From: Saccharopolyspora erythraea
Lineage (GTDB): Bacteria > Actinomycetota > Actinomycetes > Mycobacteriales > Pseudonocardiaceae
Direction of reading: 5' to 3'
Assembly (NCBI RefSeq): GCF_018141105.1
Contig: NZ_CP054839.1
Location: 5,831,411 to 5,895,410, forward strand
Length of the DNA: 64,000 bases
Position numbers and translations under genes: made by a program. This document shows, one piece after another, positions 1 to 9,833 of this stretch; positions within the stretch are counted from its first letter, which is position 1, and each line of letters opens with the position of its first letter. Below the pieces are notes generated by a model. That model made no database searches, was not told where the DNA came from, and saw nothing but the letters and a program-made list of their open reading frames with translations.

Positions 1-175
1 TGAGCCGGAACCCGTTGAACCCTGGACGGAGGCAAGGCACGCAGAACTCCGCAGCTATGACATTCGAGCAGACCTGTCGGAAGGATCGTCCTGTTATGTA
101 ACGGCGGTTACCGACGGGCGTCGTGACAGGGGTGACGCTCTGGGCAGCGGTGATATTCGCGATTGGAGGCTCATC

Positions 176-622
176 ATGTCAACTGCTGCTCATCCCGCAC
201 ACCACCCTGTGCAGTTCGTCGTGTCCCGGACGCTCTACGGGGCGATCGCCGGAATTGGTGGCGGGATCGTGTTCGGCATCCTCATGGCGGCGCTGGAGAT
301 GCTGCCGATGGTTGCGATGTTGGTCGGTAGCTCCAACGCCGGCGTGGGGATCGTGGTGCACTTGGCGATCTCGGCGATCCTCGGGGCGGGCTTCGGCCTG
401 GTCACCCCGTTCACCCAGCTCGGCCCGCTTGTGGGGGCCGGGATCGCCTACGGTGCGGTGTGGTGGGTGATCGGCGGTCTGCTGCTGATGCCTGCCGGAC
501 TGGGCATGCCGGTGTTCCAGATGGGGGCAACGGCGATGTGGAGCCTTCTTGGGCACTTGCTCTACGGCGCTGTCACGGGCATGGTGTTGACCGCGCTTCG
601 TCACCGGGCGAGTCACTCGTGA
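176..622 (+). CDS. small integral membrane protein, function unknown
   Basis: 148 aa with about four hydrophobic segments (roughly residues 20-45, 58-80, 85-107 and 115-140) separated by glycine-rich turns, and short polar ends. A GGAGG-like ribosome site lies just before the ATG. Its TGA overlaps the GTG of the redoxin-like gene downstream, so the two are probably co-translated with the Crp-type regulator that follows. The small membrane protein, thioredoxin-fold protein and Crp/Fnr regulator together suggest a redox- or stress-linked operon. No family is recognised. Confidence 0.75.
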   Translation: MSTAAHPAHHPVQFVVSRTLYGAIAGIGGGIVFGILMAALEMLPMVAMLVGSSNAGVGIVVHLAISAILGAGFGLVTPFTQLGPLVGAGIAYGAVWWVIGGLLLMPAGLGMPVFQMGATAMWSLLGHLLYGAVTGMVLTALRHRASHS

Positions 623-888
623 CGAGCACGAGCACCGCGGTCTTGCGGATCTACGTCGCTCCTGACTGCGTGAGCTGCCGGACCGCGGTGAGGCTCGCCG
701 AAAGCGTACGCCGCGTGCGGCCGGGCCAGCCGGTGGAGGTGATCGACCTCTCCGAGTACAAAGGGCCGATGCCCGAGGGGCTCGTGGGCACACCCACCTA
801 CCGCCTCGGCGAGGTCACGATCGCGCTGGGCAACCCGTCGCTGCGGGAGCTGGTGCACAAGCTGGACAACCCCCAGGGCCAAGGGTGA
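619..888 (+). CDS. thioredoxin/glutaredoxin-fold protein (CVSC)
   Basis: 89 aa from a GTG that overlaps the upstream stop codon. Residues 10-20 form a first beta strand running into C17-V-S-C20, the CxxC of thioredoxin-like oxidoreductases. A T-P pair in VGTPTYRLGE fits the conserved cis-proline loop. The size is that of a minimal glutaredoxin-like protein, without a membrane anchor. It probably carries out cytoplasmic thiol-disulfide exchange; the partner is unknown. The membrane protein before it and the Crp-type regulator after it overlap it, so it lies in the middle of a three-gene operon. Confidence 0.75.
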   Translation: MTSTSTAVLRIYVAPDCVSCRTAVRLAESVRRVRPGQPVEVIDLSEYKGPMPEGLVGTPTYRLGEVTIALGNPSLRELVHKLDNPQGQG

Positions 889-1640
889 TGGTTGCTGGTG
901 AACAGCGGCCATCACCGGAGGCTTCGGTGCCTGACGAGTTCTACTGCCTCTCCGAAGTCGACCTCTTCCGTGATCTGTCTCGGCGGGAGATGGCCGAGTT
1001 GGGCGCGCGTGCCCCGTTGCGCGAGGTGCCCTCGGGGCAGGTGGTCTTCAGCCCGGAGCGGCCGACGGGCACGCTGTTCATCATCAAACGGGGCCGGATC
1101 CGGCTGTACACGCTCAGCCCGGCCGGGCAGGCGGTCACGACGGCGGTGCTGGGGCCGGGATCCGTCTTCGGGGAGGTTCCGCTTGTCGGGCTGCGTATGG
1201 GCGGGAACTGGGCGGAATCGCTCGAGCCCTCGCGGCTGTGCCTGATGAGCCCGCAGGACGTGCGGGAGCTGCTGCTGGCTGATCCGCGTATCGCCACCCG
1301 GATAGCCGAGCACATGTTCGAACGCATCTCCGAGCTTGAGCACCGGTTGACCGACCTCGCCTGCAAGACACTTCCGGAACGCCTTGCGGGTACGCTGTGG
1401 ATGTTGAGCAAAGGGGTGCCGGCGGGAACAGCTCCTGAGCCGGTTCGGTTGACCCACCAGCAGCTTGCCGGTCTGGTCAACGCCACCCGGGAACGCACCA
1501 CCACCGCGCTCGGCGAACTGGCCGATCGAGGACTCCTCCGCCTGCACCGAGGAAAGATCACCGTCACAAGCCGGGAAAGTCTCCGCAGCTACGCCGACAG
1601 TCAGGGGCCGCCACCCGGCGATCTCCCAAGACACGATTGA
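888..1640 (+). CDS. Crp/Fnr family transcriptional regulator
   Basis: 250 aa starting at an ATG that overlaps the previous TGA (TGATG); a GTG three bases earlier is an alternative. An N-terminal cyclic-nucleotide-binding beta-roll (about residues 25-140, with the GSVFGE motif), a dimerisation helix and a C-terminal winged helix with LTHQQLAGLVNATRERTT are all visible. No cysteine cluster for an Fe-S centre is evident, so it looks more Crp-like than Fnr-like. It probably regulates this operon or redox genes elsewhere; the ligand is unknown. Confidence 0.85.
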   Translation: MVAGEQRPSPEASVPDEFYCLSEVDLFRDLSRREMAELGARAPLREVPSGQVVFSPERPTGTLFIIKRGRIRLYTLSPAGQAVTTAVLGPGSVFGEVPLVGLRMGGNWAESLEPSRLCLMSPQDVRELLLADPRIATRIAEHMFERISELEHRLTDLACKTLPERLAGTLWMLSKGVPAGTAPEPVRLTHQQLAGLVNATRERTTTALGELADRGLLRLHRGKITVTSRESLRSYADSQGPPPGDLPRHD

Positions 1641-1713
1641 CCTGGCCAGAGGCCCCTGTCCTGCTGCCCGGCTGGTGCTTGCCGCCCGTGCTGGGCGGAA
1701 CGAAAGGACGGCG

Positions 1714-1926
1714 ATGTCCGCTGTCATCGAGGTCACCGGTGATGTGGACGCCCATCGCGACAGCGTCACACAGTTGATCCCGCTGATTGATGCTGTCCGT
1801 CAGTGCGTGGGCGACAAGGACGGCCCCGCCGCGGACCTGCGGAAAGCCCTAAAGGGCTGTCAGACAGCCTCAAGGGGGCAGACCCGCCAACCCTCACGAA
1901 GGCCGTGGCCCCCTGACATAGTCTGA
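1714..1926 (+). CDS. small hypothetical protein
   Basis: 70 aa, begins MSAVIEVTGDVDAHRD, preceded by GAAAGGACG as a ribosome site. The first half looks like a soluble fold with acidic helices; the second half is basic and low in complexity. It follows the Crp-type gene by about 70 bases. No family is recognised and the reading frame could be spurious after residue 45. Confidence 0.4.
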   Translation: MSAVIEVTGDVDAHRDSVTQLIPLIDAVRQCVGDKDGPAADLRKALKGCQTASRGQTRQPSRRPWPPDIV

Positions 1927-2008
1927 TCGGACTGCGCCAGACAGACGGGCAGAGGACATAGCCCCTCCCATGTAGGTGGAGACCGCTCGCCGTGGCCACC
2001 GGAATGGC

Positions 2009-3226
2009 TCACGGGCTCTTCGCGACGGTGATGTCCAGGTCCGGCAGGAAGCGGTACGGCCGGTGGTCAAGCAGGTCGGCGAACCGCTTGCGCAGACGCG
2101 ACATCTCCGCCCGGACGGTGACCGTCCTGGTGCGGTCGGCGAACAGGTGCTCGGCGAGGTCGGCCGCGCTGGTGCCCGCCCGGTTCTCGGCGAGGTGGAG
2201 AAGGATGTCGGCGTGCCTGCCGCTGAGCCGGTAGGTCCAGCTGCCGGATTCGCGGTGCACCGTCAGGGCCGGGCGGCCGGAGGCGCCGACGTCGAGCACC
2301 AGCCGGGTTCCCGCCGCCGGCCGCTGCCCCTTCGGGCGCAGCAGCACCCCTTCCGGCAGCGGCTCGCACGAGCAGGTCCCGAACGCCGACACCCACACCT
2401 GCTCGGCGTCGGGGCGTTCCGGCAGCGGGACGCGGTCGGTCGGCGGCATGCCAGTGGAGGCGGCGACCCAGCCGTGGCGGTCGGTCACCAGCGCCTGCCC
2501 GTCGATCCTGGCGAGCAGAGGTGCCGCGATCGCACGCAGCCGGTCGAGCCGGGTGCGGTGCGCGTCGCGCAGCCGCGCCTCGGCGAGTCCGGCGACGGCG
2601 TGCACCAGCGCCAGCGTGCTGGGGTGGACGGTGCCGGCGGGTCCGCTGATGTTCACCGCGCCCAGCAGGCGGCCGTCGGCCGCGTCGTGGATCGGCGCGG
2701 CGGCGCAGGTCCAAGCGTGGTGGGTGCGGACGAAGTGCTCGGCCGAGTGGACCTGCACCGGCCGGTCCTCGACCAGCGCGGTGCCGATGGCGTTGGTGCC
2801 CACCGCGTTCTCGGCCCAGCTCGCCCCCTCGACGAACCCGAGCCGGTCGGCCCGCCGGAACACCGCGCGATGCCCTTCCCGCCACAGCACCCGGCCGTCG
2901 ACGTCGACGATGACCACGATGTGCCCCGTGCTCTCGGCCGCGGGCACCAGCCCGGTGCGCAGCGCCAGCAGTGCGTCCCCGGTGAGACCGCAGGTGGCGC
3001 GCCGCTGCTCGACCTCCTCGGAGGACGCGGGCACGCAGTCCCCGCCCCGGTCGGGGTCGACGCCCTGGCTGCGCACCCGTCCCCACGACTGGCGGATCAG
3101 CGGCCGGGGCTGCACCGGCGGCCGCTGCCCGGACAGCACCGCCTCGTGCGCGCGGGCCAGGTCGCGGGTGTACTGGTGCGGGTCGACTCCGGTGGGCACG
3201 GCGGTCTCGAGGTGGCCGGTCCGCAT
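2009..3226 (-). CDS. GAF-domain transcriptional regulator (AcoR-like sensor)
   Basis: 405 aa. The N-terminal half holds a GAF-type sensor with the WAENAVGTNAIGTAL signature and a following Cys-containing AWTCAAAPI stretch, as in AcoR-like activators. The C-terminal third (about 310-400) has a winged-helix DNA-binding pattern ending in RLRKRFADLL. The AAA+ sigma-54 domain of true AcoR is absent, which is usual for actinobacterial relatives. Such proteins often regulate aldehyde or alcohol dehydrogenase genes; none is adjacent, so the target is unknown. The gene stands alone on the minus strand. Confidence 0.75.
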   Translation of the reverse strand: MRTGHLETAVPTGVDPHQYTRDLARAHEAVLSGQRPPVQPRPLIRQSWGRVRSQGVDPDRGGDCVPASSEEVEQRRATCGLTGDALLALRTGLVPAAESTGHIVVIVDVDGRVLWREGHRAVFRRADRLGFVEGASWAENAVGTNAIGTALVEDRPVQVHSAEHFVRTHHAWTCAAAPIHDAADGRLLGAVNISGPAGTVHPSTLALVHAVAGLAEARLRDAHRTRLDRLRAIAAPLLARIDGQALVTDRHGWVAASTGMPPTDRVPLPERPDAEQVWVSAFGTCSCEPLPEGVLLRPKGQRPAAGTRLVLDVGASGRPALTVHRESGSWTYRLSGRHADILLHLAENRAGTSAADLAEHLFADRTRTVTVRAEMSRLRKRFADLLDHRPYRFLPDLDITVAKSP

Positions 3227-3498
3227 GGGCAGCTCCCGTCGGTAGGTTTCGCGCGACCACTCACGGAGCCACCGACCCGCCAGCCGGAGGACCGCGATGT
3301 CCTCACGCCGATCGAAGCGCTACGGGAGACAGCCTCCCGGTTCCCGGCCGGAATTTCCAGACTGATCACACGCGTAGACCCGCCCTGAGCGCCTGGCGTT
3401 GGTCTTCGAAGTCACGCAGCCGCTCGGCCCACCCCCGCCACCGGCACCGGCACCGGCACGCAAGACGAGCTCGAAGACAGCCCTGAGGTAGCCGGCGG

Positions 3499-4410
3499 TC
3501 AGGAGATGAGCGGGAAACCCTGCAGGGTCTGCCGCAGGTGCATCACCTGCCGCGGGATGAACTCCGCGATCGTGAACCCGACGACGTCCGCCGCCTTGTC
3601 GATGTCGGCCACGATCCGCCGCACCTCGGTGCTCGTGAGCCCGTTCGGTTCCGCACCGAGCCCCAGGACCACCTCGTCGCTGTCGATCACGTCGACGTCG
3701 AAGTGGATGGCCACTCGCGAGCACCCGGTGGCCTTGAGCCAGTCGAGCACCGGATGCGTGGTCGCGCGCAGTTCGCCGGGGCTGAACGACTGGATTCCCC
3801 ATTCGGCGACGTTGGGGAAGTCGTCATCGGTCCAGGAGTGCAGCCCCACCAGGGCGACCCGGTCCGGGGAGACGGTCGCGGGCAGCAGCTCCTGCACGTC
3901 GGGGTCGCCGTGGCCGGTGAGCGCGGCCACGGCCATCGCGTGGTAGCCCGGGTACTCGCTTCGCGGAGTGCCGATGTCGGGGTGCGCGTCGATCCAGACG
4001 ACCGCCAGGTCGTCGCCGTACCTGCGGGCGAGCTCGGAGAACGGTGCCACGCTCACCGAGCACTCCCCTCCGAAGGTCGTGATCCGCGCCGGGTCGTGGC
4101 GGCGGATGACCTCGAACGCGCTCGCGAGCTGGTCGAGGACGACCGCCTTGGCTTCGACTCCGTCACGCTCCTCGATGCCCTCGCCGGACATCGTGACCGG
4201 CGCGGTCGCGGTGGGGCCGTCGTGCGGCGGCAGGACCGCTTCGAGGACCGCGGTGCCCACGGCGTAGCCGCGGCGGGCGACCTCGAGCGGGAACTCGGAG
4301 GCGAACGCCTCGACGCTGGCCGTGCCGGCACCCTGCCACTGGAGCCAGAGGAGCCGGAGGTTGACCCCGCCGTCGGATGTATCTGCCCGCGGCGAATCCG
4401 GTTGCGTCAC
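3499..4410 (-). CDS. arginase/agmatinase-family hydrolase
   Basis: 303 aa from a GTG preceded by a strong AAGGAAGG ribosome site; the longer open frame upstream is not needed. Metal-binding motifs of the ureohydrolase fold are visible: GGECSVS in place of the usual GGDHS, DAHPDIG, and FDVDVIDSDE. The last Glu motif appears as AEFIPRQ. The substitution in the first motif is common in actinobacterial members of unknown specificity. It probably hydrolyses a guanidino- or formimino-compound in the cytoplasm; which one cannot be told here. Neighbours give no pathway. Confidence 0.8.
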   Translation of the reverse strand: MTQPDSPRADTSDGGVNLRLLWLQWQGAGTASVEAFASEFPLEVARRGYAVGTAVLEAVLPPHDGPTATAPVTMSGEGIEERDGVEAKAVVLDQLASAFEVIRRHDPARITTFGGECSVSVAPFSELARRYGDDLAVVWIDAHPDIGTPRSEYPGYHAMAVAALTGHGDPDVQELLPATVSPDRVALVGLHSWTDDDFPNVAEWGIQSFSPGELRATTHPVLDWLKATGCSRVAIHFDVDVIDSDEVVLGLGAEPNGLTSTEVRRIVADIDKAADVVGFTIAEFIPRQVMHLRQTLQGFPLIS

Positions 4411-4475
4411 TGCTGGTTCCTTCCTTCGGTGATCTGGTCGGTGCGACGCCGCACTCCACGACGATCGACGAACGG

Positions 4476-4804
4476 CTATGCCCCGGACTCTGAAACACGT
4501 CCTGCTTGCTTGGCGACCTCGAGGCGCAGATGAGTCACGGTCCCGGTCGCCGGCTTCCCTGCTGGAACCAGCTCGACCTGCTCCCCGTCGAACAGTGACG
4601 TTCCCGCGCCCAAGAGAATCGGAACGAGGTGCAGGCGCAGCTCGTCGAGCAGACCTGCGCGGAGCAACTGGCGGGCGACATCGGCGCCCAGCACCAGGAC
4701 GTCCTTGTGCCCCCGCCATCGCCCATGGGCTCGGCCTCCCGCACTTTCGGTCCGGCCGTGAAACCGTCCAGGGAGATTGACACGTCCAGCACGACGCTGC
4801 CCAT
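4476..4804 (-). pseudogene. broken RibD/DHFR-like reductase
   Basis: The N-terminal piece starts MGSVVLDVSISLDGF, typical of the RibD C-terminal (dihydrofolate-reductase-like) family. The C-terminal piece, in a different frame, reads VLVLGADVARQLL and then LLDELRLHLVPILLGAG, the canonical end of that family. Together they make about 110 residues rather than the usual 180-190, so a central segment of some 80 residues has been deleted and the frame has shifted near position 4710. The gene is decayed and non-functional. Confidence 0.75.
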
Positions 4805-4992
4805 CGCGAATCTCCTGCGTCCCCTCACCGCCCGGATTCCGCCTCGACGCAGCTCGGTGTGCGCTAGCGCACACGCCCGGCGGCGGCAGGAACCGCGAGC
4901 GGGATGACCACGACCTGTGGCCGTAAGCAACATGCGCGCGGCGGGTACCCGCTGGCCCTGCCGAGCGGCGCCAACGGCGAAGGGATTCGCAG

Positions 4993-6105
4993 GTGGACGA
5001 GATCGGCGTGATCGGAGCGGGCGGCGAAGGACTGGCCGTGACGGCCTACCTGTCCTCGATCGGGCGCGCGGTGCGGCTGTGCACCCGCGATCCCGCGCGG
5101 ATCGACGGAATCCGGCGCACGGGAAGCATCCGGGCCACCGGGTCCCTGGAGGGCTGCTTCCCGGTCGGGGAAGTGACCGACGACCCGGCCCGCCTCACCT
5201 CCCGCTGCCGTGTGCTGGTCGTCGCCGCCATCACCACCGCGTACCGCGACATCGCTCGTGCGCTGGCGCCCCACCTGACCGAGCGCCACGTCGTGGTGCT
5301 GTTCTCCAGCAAGCTGTGCGGCAGCGCCGAGTTCGCCGAGGCCCTCGCCCGCGAAGGTCGCCACGGCGTCGACGTGGTGGAAACCGACGCCCTTTTCGCA
5401 GCGCGGCCCCAAGGCGCGGACGGGGTGGCGGTGCTCGGTGTGAAGCGGTGGAACCTGCTCTCCGGTGCCCGCCAGGAGTCCGTCACGCGGTGCGCTCCCC
5501 TGCTGCGCGAGTGCTTCCCGTGGGTGGAACCGGCGCGGAACCTGGTCGAACGCGGGCTCACCGACTTCGGTGCCGTGGCCCACGCCCCGATCGCCCTGGC
5601 CAACCTCGGCAGCATCGAGCGCGGCGAGGAGCTGCTGTTCTACCTCGACGGCATGTCGGACCGGACGGTGGTGCTGCTGGAGCAGGCAGAACGGGAGTTC
5701 CGGGCGGTCGCCCGCGCCTACGGTGCGGAGCTCACGCCGATGGCCCAGGTCCTCGACCGCTACTACGGCTGCCGGACCACCTGCGTGCTCGACGCCATGC
5801 GCAGCGTCGAGGCGTACCAGACGATCCCCGCACCGGAGTCGCTCGACCACCGCTTCCTGCGCGAGGACATCGCCTCCACCCTCGTCCCGCTCGAAGCGCT
5901 CGCGGCCAAGGCCGCGGTGCCGACACCGATGATCAGCTCGACCATCAACATCATGTCCCTGCTCTCCGGCGAGCAGTTCCGCGACACCGGACGCACCCTG
6001 CACCGCCTCGGCTGGGCCGAGCTCACCCACGACGAAATCCTCGACCGGCTCTCGTCCCGTGATCGACACCCAGTCGCCGTGGACAGTCTCGTCCCGACCC
6101 TGTAG
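4993..6105 (+). CDS. octopine/opine dehydrogenase-family NAD(P) enzyme
   Basis: 370 aa from GTG. The N-terminal Rossmann start IGVIGAGGEGLAVTAYL has the GxGxxG dinucleotide motif. The C-terminal half is helical with a conserved His in DFGAVAHAPIALAN, matching the alpha-helical domain of octopine/nopaline dehydrogenases and ketopantoate-reductase-like proteins. It probably reduces an imine or ketone formed from an amino acid and a 2-oxo acid. It is alone on the plus strand and may act with a biosynthetic pathway elsewhere; the substrate is not known. Confidence 0.75.
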   Translation: MDEIGVIGAGGEGLAVTAYLSSIGRAVRLCTRDPARIDGIRRTGSIRATGSLEGCFPVGEVTDDPARLTSRCRVLVVAAITTAYRDIARALAPHLTERHVVVLFSSKLCGSAEFAEALAREGRHGVDVVETDALFAARPQGADGVAVLGVKRWNLLSGARQESVTRCAPLLRECFPWVEPARNLVERGLTDFGAVAHAPIALANLGSIERGEELLFYLDGMSDRTVVLLEQAEREFRAVARAYGAELTPMAQVLDRYYGCRTTCVLDAMRSVEAYQTIPAPESLDHRFLREDIASTLVPLEALAAKAAVPTPMISSTINIMSLLSGEQFRDTGRTLHRLGWAELTHDEILDRLSSRDRHPVAVDSLVPTL

Positions 6106-6113
6106 GGCCTTCC

Positions 6114-6584
6114 TCAGCACCCTTCGTAGTCGGAGAGAACGGCGACCTTGCCGGCCGACGCGGACTCGGGGTCGAAACGGTAGCTCAGCCATTCCCGGGC
6201 CAGCCGCCGCGCCAGTTCCAAGCCGATCACGCGCTGTCCGAAGGTCAGCACCTGGGCGTTGTTGCTGAGCACCGAGCGCTCCACCGAGAAGCTGTCGTGC
6301 GCGGTGACCGCTCGGATGCCCCTGACCTTGTTTGCGCTGATCGCCACACCCAGGCCGGTGCCGCACACCAGCAACGCGCGGTCGGCCTCGCCGCGCGCGA
6401 CCATTTCGGCCGCGGCGATGGCGATGTTCGGGTACGCGGTCACGTCGTCGCCATTGACCCCGACGTCCACAACGGACTCGACTCGCGAATCCGCTGCCAG
6501 GTCGGCTTTCAGGACGTCCTTGTAATGCAGGCCGGCGTCGTCGGAACCCACGACGACGCGCAACGGCTTGGCCTCACTCATCAT
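6114..6584 (-). CDS. RpiB/LacAB-family sugar-phosphate isomerase
   Basis: 156 aa. It starts [18 protein letters not shown] and has the [14 protein letters not shown] active-site loop with the catalytic Cys of ribose-5-phosphate isomerase B. The ATG lies inside the end of the DhaK-DhaL kinase gene (overlap about 10 bases), so it is translationally coupled to it. In tetrulose catabolism an RpiB homologue (DerI type) converts D-erythrulose 4-phosphate to D-erythrose 4-phosphate. The fused kinase and the permease in the same operon make that a better guess than ribose metabolism. The assignment to tetroses is inference. Confidence 0.85.
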   Translation of the reverse strand: MMSEAKPLRVVVGSDDAGLHYKDVLKADLAADSRVESVVDVGVNGDDVTAYPNIAIAAAEMVARGEADRALLVCGTGLGVAISANKVRGIRAVTAHDSFSVERSVLSNNAQVLTFGQRVIGLELARRLAREWLSYRFDPESASAGKVAVLSDYEGC

Positions 6585-8274
6585 CTGCCTCCACTGCTCG
6601 GGCAATCGTCTCGGTGACAAGCGCGAACGAGATGGCACCGGCGTCGGGGGTGCCGATGCTGCGTTCCGCCAGCGGCCGGGCGCGGCCGACCCTCGGGGTG
6701 AGCGACGCGGTGTCCTCGGCCGCCTGGCGAGCAGTTGCGGCAGCACGGCACCAGGAGCCCTCCGCGGCGAAGGACCGGGCGAACGGGACGATCGCATCGA
6801 CCATCGTCTTGTCGCCCACCTCGGCCTTGCCGATGCGCTGGACGGTGTCCGCGAACGCCGCCACGCCTGCGGCGATGTCGGACCGCGACGGTGTGCGGTC
6901 GTCGCCCAGCCGTTCGGCGAAGGCGCGCAGGCCGGTCCCCCACAGCACCCCGGAGGTGCCTCCCGCCCTCGCCGCCCAGGCGTCGCCCGCCTCGGCCAGC
7001 ACCGATCGCGCTCCGGCTCCCGCGGCGAAGACGGCCGCGGCGGCCTCGGCGGCGGCCGTCGAGCCCTTGACCATGCCGCGCCCGTGGTCGCCGTCGGCGG
7101 CCACCGCGTCGATGCGGCCGAGCTCGTCCTCGGCCTCGGTGATCGCCCGCTGCACCGCGGTGAGCACTTCCACCACGGTCGATGCGCACGCGACCGACTC
7201 GGGGGTGGCCTGCGGGTACTGCACGGCGCTGTCGGCGACCTCGCGCTCGATGCTCCGGTCGGTGACGGGGGCGGTGGGCTGCGGACCCTTGCGGTAGGCC
7301 GGGGTGTCGGCCGGAGCGCACCAGTACCGCTCCAGCTCGCGGTCCAGCCAGACCAGGGTCAGCGACACACCGGCCATGTCCAGGCTGGTGACCAGCTCGC
7401 CGACCTCCGGCTCCACGATCTCGAGCCCGGCCGCCCGCAGCCGCTCGGCCACCCGCGCCCACACCACGAACAGTTCCTCGTACTTGGTGGCACCGAGCCC
7501 GTTGAGGATGACGCCGACCCGCCCGCCCGCACCGTGCGGGGCTTCGGCCAGCACGCCGTCGACCAAGGTGTCGGCAACCTCCGAGGCACTGCCGGTATCC
7601 ACATCGGACACACCGGGCTCGCCGTGGATTCCCAGTCCCAGCCCCATCTTCCCGGAGGGCACGGTGAACAGCTTGTGGTCCTGCCCGGGCAGGGTGCAGC
7701 CGTCGAAGGCGATGCCGAGGGTGCGGGTGCGGTCGTTTGCGGCCTGGGCGACCCGTTCCACCTCGTCGAGTGGCCGGCCTTCTTCGGCTGCCGCCGAGGC
7801 GAGCTTGAACACCGCGAAGTCACCGGCGATGCCGCGTCGCTTCTCCTCCTCGCCCGGGGGAGACGACGCCACGTCATCGGTCACGACCACGGTGCGGCAG
7901 TCGATTCCTTCGGCCCGCAGCCGCTCCTGCGCGACGCCGAAGTTCATGTTGTCCCCGGCGTAGTTGCCGAATCCGAACAGCACGCCGCCGCCGCGGTCGG
8001 CTTCCTTCGCGACGTTGTAGGCCAGTTGCGCCGAGGGCGAGGTGAAGACGTTGCCGACCACGGCACCGTCGCAGAAGCCGGGCCCCACCACACCGCAGAA
8101 CGCCGGGTAGTGGCCCGAACCACCGCCGATGACGACGGCGACCTTGCCCCGCGGTCCGGGAGCCGAACGCACCACTCCCCCGTCGACCGCGCGGACGTAC
8201 CGCGGGTAGAGGTCGCGGAATCCCTCCATCGCATCCTCGGTGAACCGGGCCGGATCGTTGAAAAGGCGGGTCAC
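6574..8274 (-). CDS. fused DhaK-DhaL dihydroxyacetone/tetrulose kinase
   Basis: 566 aa from GTG. The DhaK domain (about 1-330) has the [10 protein letters not shown] loop and the GIHGEPG histidine that forms a hemiaminal with the keto-sugar. The DhaL domain (about 370-566) has the DGDHGRGM metal/ATP site. Fusion of both halves marks an ATP-dependent kinase rather than a PTS-type one. The Y in GHYPAF replaces the usual E of glycerone kinases, suggesting another substrate such as erythrulose. It is flanked by a GntP permease and an RpiB-type isomerase in one operon. Confidence 0.9.
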   Translation of the reverse strand: MTRLFNDPARFTEDAMEGFRDLYPRYVRAVDGGVVRSAPGPRGKVAVVIGGGSGHYPAFCGVVGPGFCDGAVVGNVFTSPSAQLAYNVAKEADRGGGVLFGFGNYAGDNMNFGVAQERLRAEGIDCRTVVVTDDVASSPPGEEEKRRGIAGDFAVFKLASAAAEEGRPLDEVERVAQAANDRTRTLGIAFDGCTLPGQDHKLFTVPSGKMGLGLGIHGEPGVSDVDTGSASEVADTLVDGVLAEAPHGAGGRVGVILNGLGATKYEELFVVWARVAERLRAAGLEIVEPEVGELVTSLDMAGVSLTLVWLDRELERYWCAPADTPAYRKGPQPTAPVTDRSIEREVADSAVQYPQATPESVACASTVVEVLTAVQRAITEAEDELGRIDAVAADGDHGRGMVKGSTAAAEAAAAVFAAGAGARSVLAEAGDAWAARAGGTSGVLWGTGLRAFAERLGDDRTPSRSDIAAGVAAFADTVQRIGKAEVGDKTMVDAIVPFARSFAAEGSWCRAAATARQAAEDTASLTPRVGRARPLAERSIGTPDAGAISFALVTETIARAVEADDE

Positions 8275-8284
8275 GATTCCTCCG

Positions 8285-9622
8285 CTAGACGATCGCGCTG
8301 GCGCAGAGCACGAGCAGCAGCGCGACGATCGACATGATCGACTGGGCGACGGTGTAGACCTGGAACGCGCCGCGGGTGGACAGGCCGAGCAGGCCCCGGA
8401 ACATCCAGAAGGTGTTGTCGTGCACGTGGCCGCCGAAGCTCGCACCGGCGGCTGCCGCCAGCACGACCAGCACCGGGTCGAGCCCCAGCGAGCCGACCAC
8501 CGGCAGCAGCAGGGTCGCGCCGGTGATCGCCGCGACCGACCCGGAGCCCTGCGCGAGCCGCAGCAGCGCGGCGACCACCCAGGCCAGCACCAGCGGGGAG
8601 AAGCTGCTCGCGTGGAACATCCCGGCGACGATGTCGCCGACGCCGTTGCGGCTGATGACCTCGCCCAGCGAACCGGCCACGCCGTTGAACAGCAGGATCG
8701 TGCCGCTGGTGGCCGCGCCCCGGCTCAGCGCCCGCTCGACCGACCGCATCGACAGCGAGCAGCCGCAGATCACGCAGCCCAGCAGCAAGCCGATCAGCAA
8801 CGCCACCACCGGATCGGACAGCAGCTTCACCCAGCCGATCTCGGTGCCCGCGATCTCGGTGGCGGTCCCGGCCACGATCAGCACGAGCGGCACGATCGCC
8901 GGGATCAGCAGCACGATCAGCGGAAGCCGGCGCCTGGGTTCCTCGACCTCGTCGACGGCGATCCCCAGCGAGGTCTCGTCGGACTCGGCCTCGTCCTTGG
9001 CCGGGTCCCAGGTGCGCCGCATCAGCTTGCCGTGCAGGAAGACGCTGATGACGATCGACAGGATCCCGACCACTCCGCCGACCAGCAGCATCATGCCCAG
9101 GGAGGCGCCGAGCGCGCCGGAGACGGCCAGCGCCGCCGAACCGGGCAGGATCATCAGCAGGCCCACTTCCAGACCGATGGCCAGCGCCCCGCCGACGGCG
9201 GCCACGCTGATCCCGGTGCGCCTGGACACCGAGCGCGCGATCGGCGCGAGCATCACCAGCGCGACGTCGAAGTAGATCGCAGGGAACACGACGCCGGAGG
9301 CCAGCCCGAGCGCGTACGGAGATTTTCCGCGACCGAATATCCGCAGGAACACCTCCACGATTCTTTGCAGTGTTCCGGTGGCCGACAGCAGAGATCCCAG
9401 CAACACACCGAAACCGATGATCAGGCCGACATCGGCCATGAGCTTGCCGAAACCCTCGGTGACCGCCTCGGTGGTCCCCTCGACACCGAGACCGGTCGCC
9501 AGTCCCAGGTAGAGGGAACCCAGGACCAGCACGATCACCGGGTTCAGCCGTGCCGCCACGATCAGCGCGATGATTCCCACCAACGCGATCGCGGTGTGCA
9601 GAAGAATGATCGAATGGGGCAT
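8285..9622 (-). CDS. GntP-family gluconate/polyol:H+ permease
   Basis: 445 aa with 12-14 hydrophobic segments and the GntP pattern: glycine-rich GFGVLLGSLLSATG, PAIYFDVALVMLAPIA, and the C-terminal GASFGGHVHDNTFWMFR. It lies ten bases upstream of the kinase gene in the same direction. It probably imports the tetritol, tetronate or related sugar acid consumed by the operon. The acid-transporter family leaves open an aldonate rather than an alditol as the actual substrate. Confidence 0.88.
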   Translation of the reverse strand: MPHSIILLHTAIALVGIIALIVAARLNPVIVLVLGSLYLGLATGLGVEGTTEAVTEGFGKLMADVGLIIGFGVLLGSLLSATGTLQRIVEVFLRIFGRGKSPYALGLASGVVFPAIYFDVALVMLAPIARSVSRRTGISVAAVGGALAIGLEVGLLMILPGSAALAVSGALGASLGMMLLVGGVVGILSIVISVFLHGKLMRRTWDPAKDEAESDETSLGIAVDEVEEPRRRLPLIVLLIPAIVPLVLIVAGTATEIAGTEIGWVKLLSDPVVALLIGLLLGCVICGCSLSMRSVERALSRGAATSGTILLFNGVAGSLGEVISRNGVGDIVAGMFHASSFSPLVLAWVVAALLRLAQGSGSVAAITGATLLLPVVGSLGLDPVLVVLAAAAGASFGGHVHDNTFWMFRGLLGLSTRGAFQVYTVAQSIMSIVALLLVLCASAIV

Positions 9623-9833
9623 GACGCTTGTCTTTCCGTGAACCTCGACGTTGAGGAAAGGCCGGGAAAAGGCATTCCCGGTGTGGTTCTTCGAGCGCGC
9701 TGGTCTCCTGGTTCTCGGCAGTCAACCACGACCGGAATGCTGGTCCGCGCTCGCTCTGCGACCGGATCGCGTTCGTCCGGACGGTGACGACACGAATACG
9801 GGGAGTCGTCTGTTCACGCCCCGTCCCGCGGAC

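Noticed and set aside
8240-9787. Long plus-strand frame opposite the GntP permease
   Set aside because: Asp/His/Gln-rich antisense shadow; the minus strand has clear membrane segments and family motifs.
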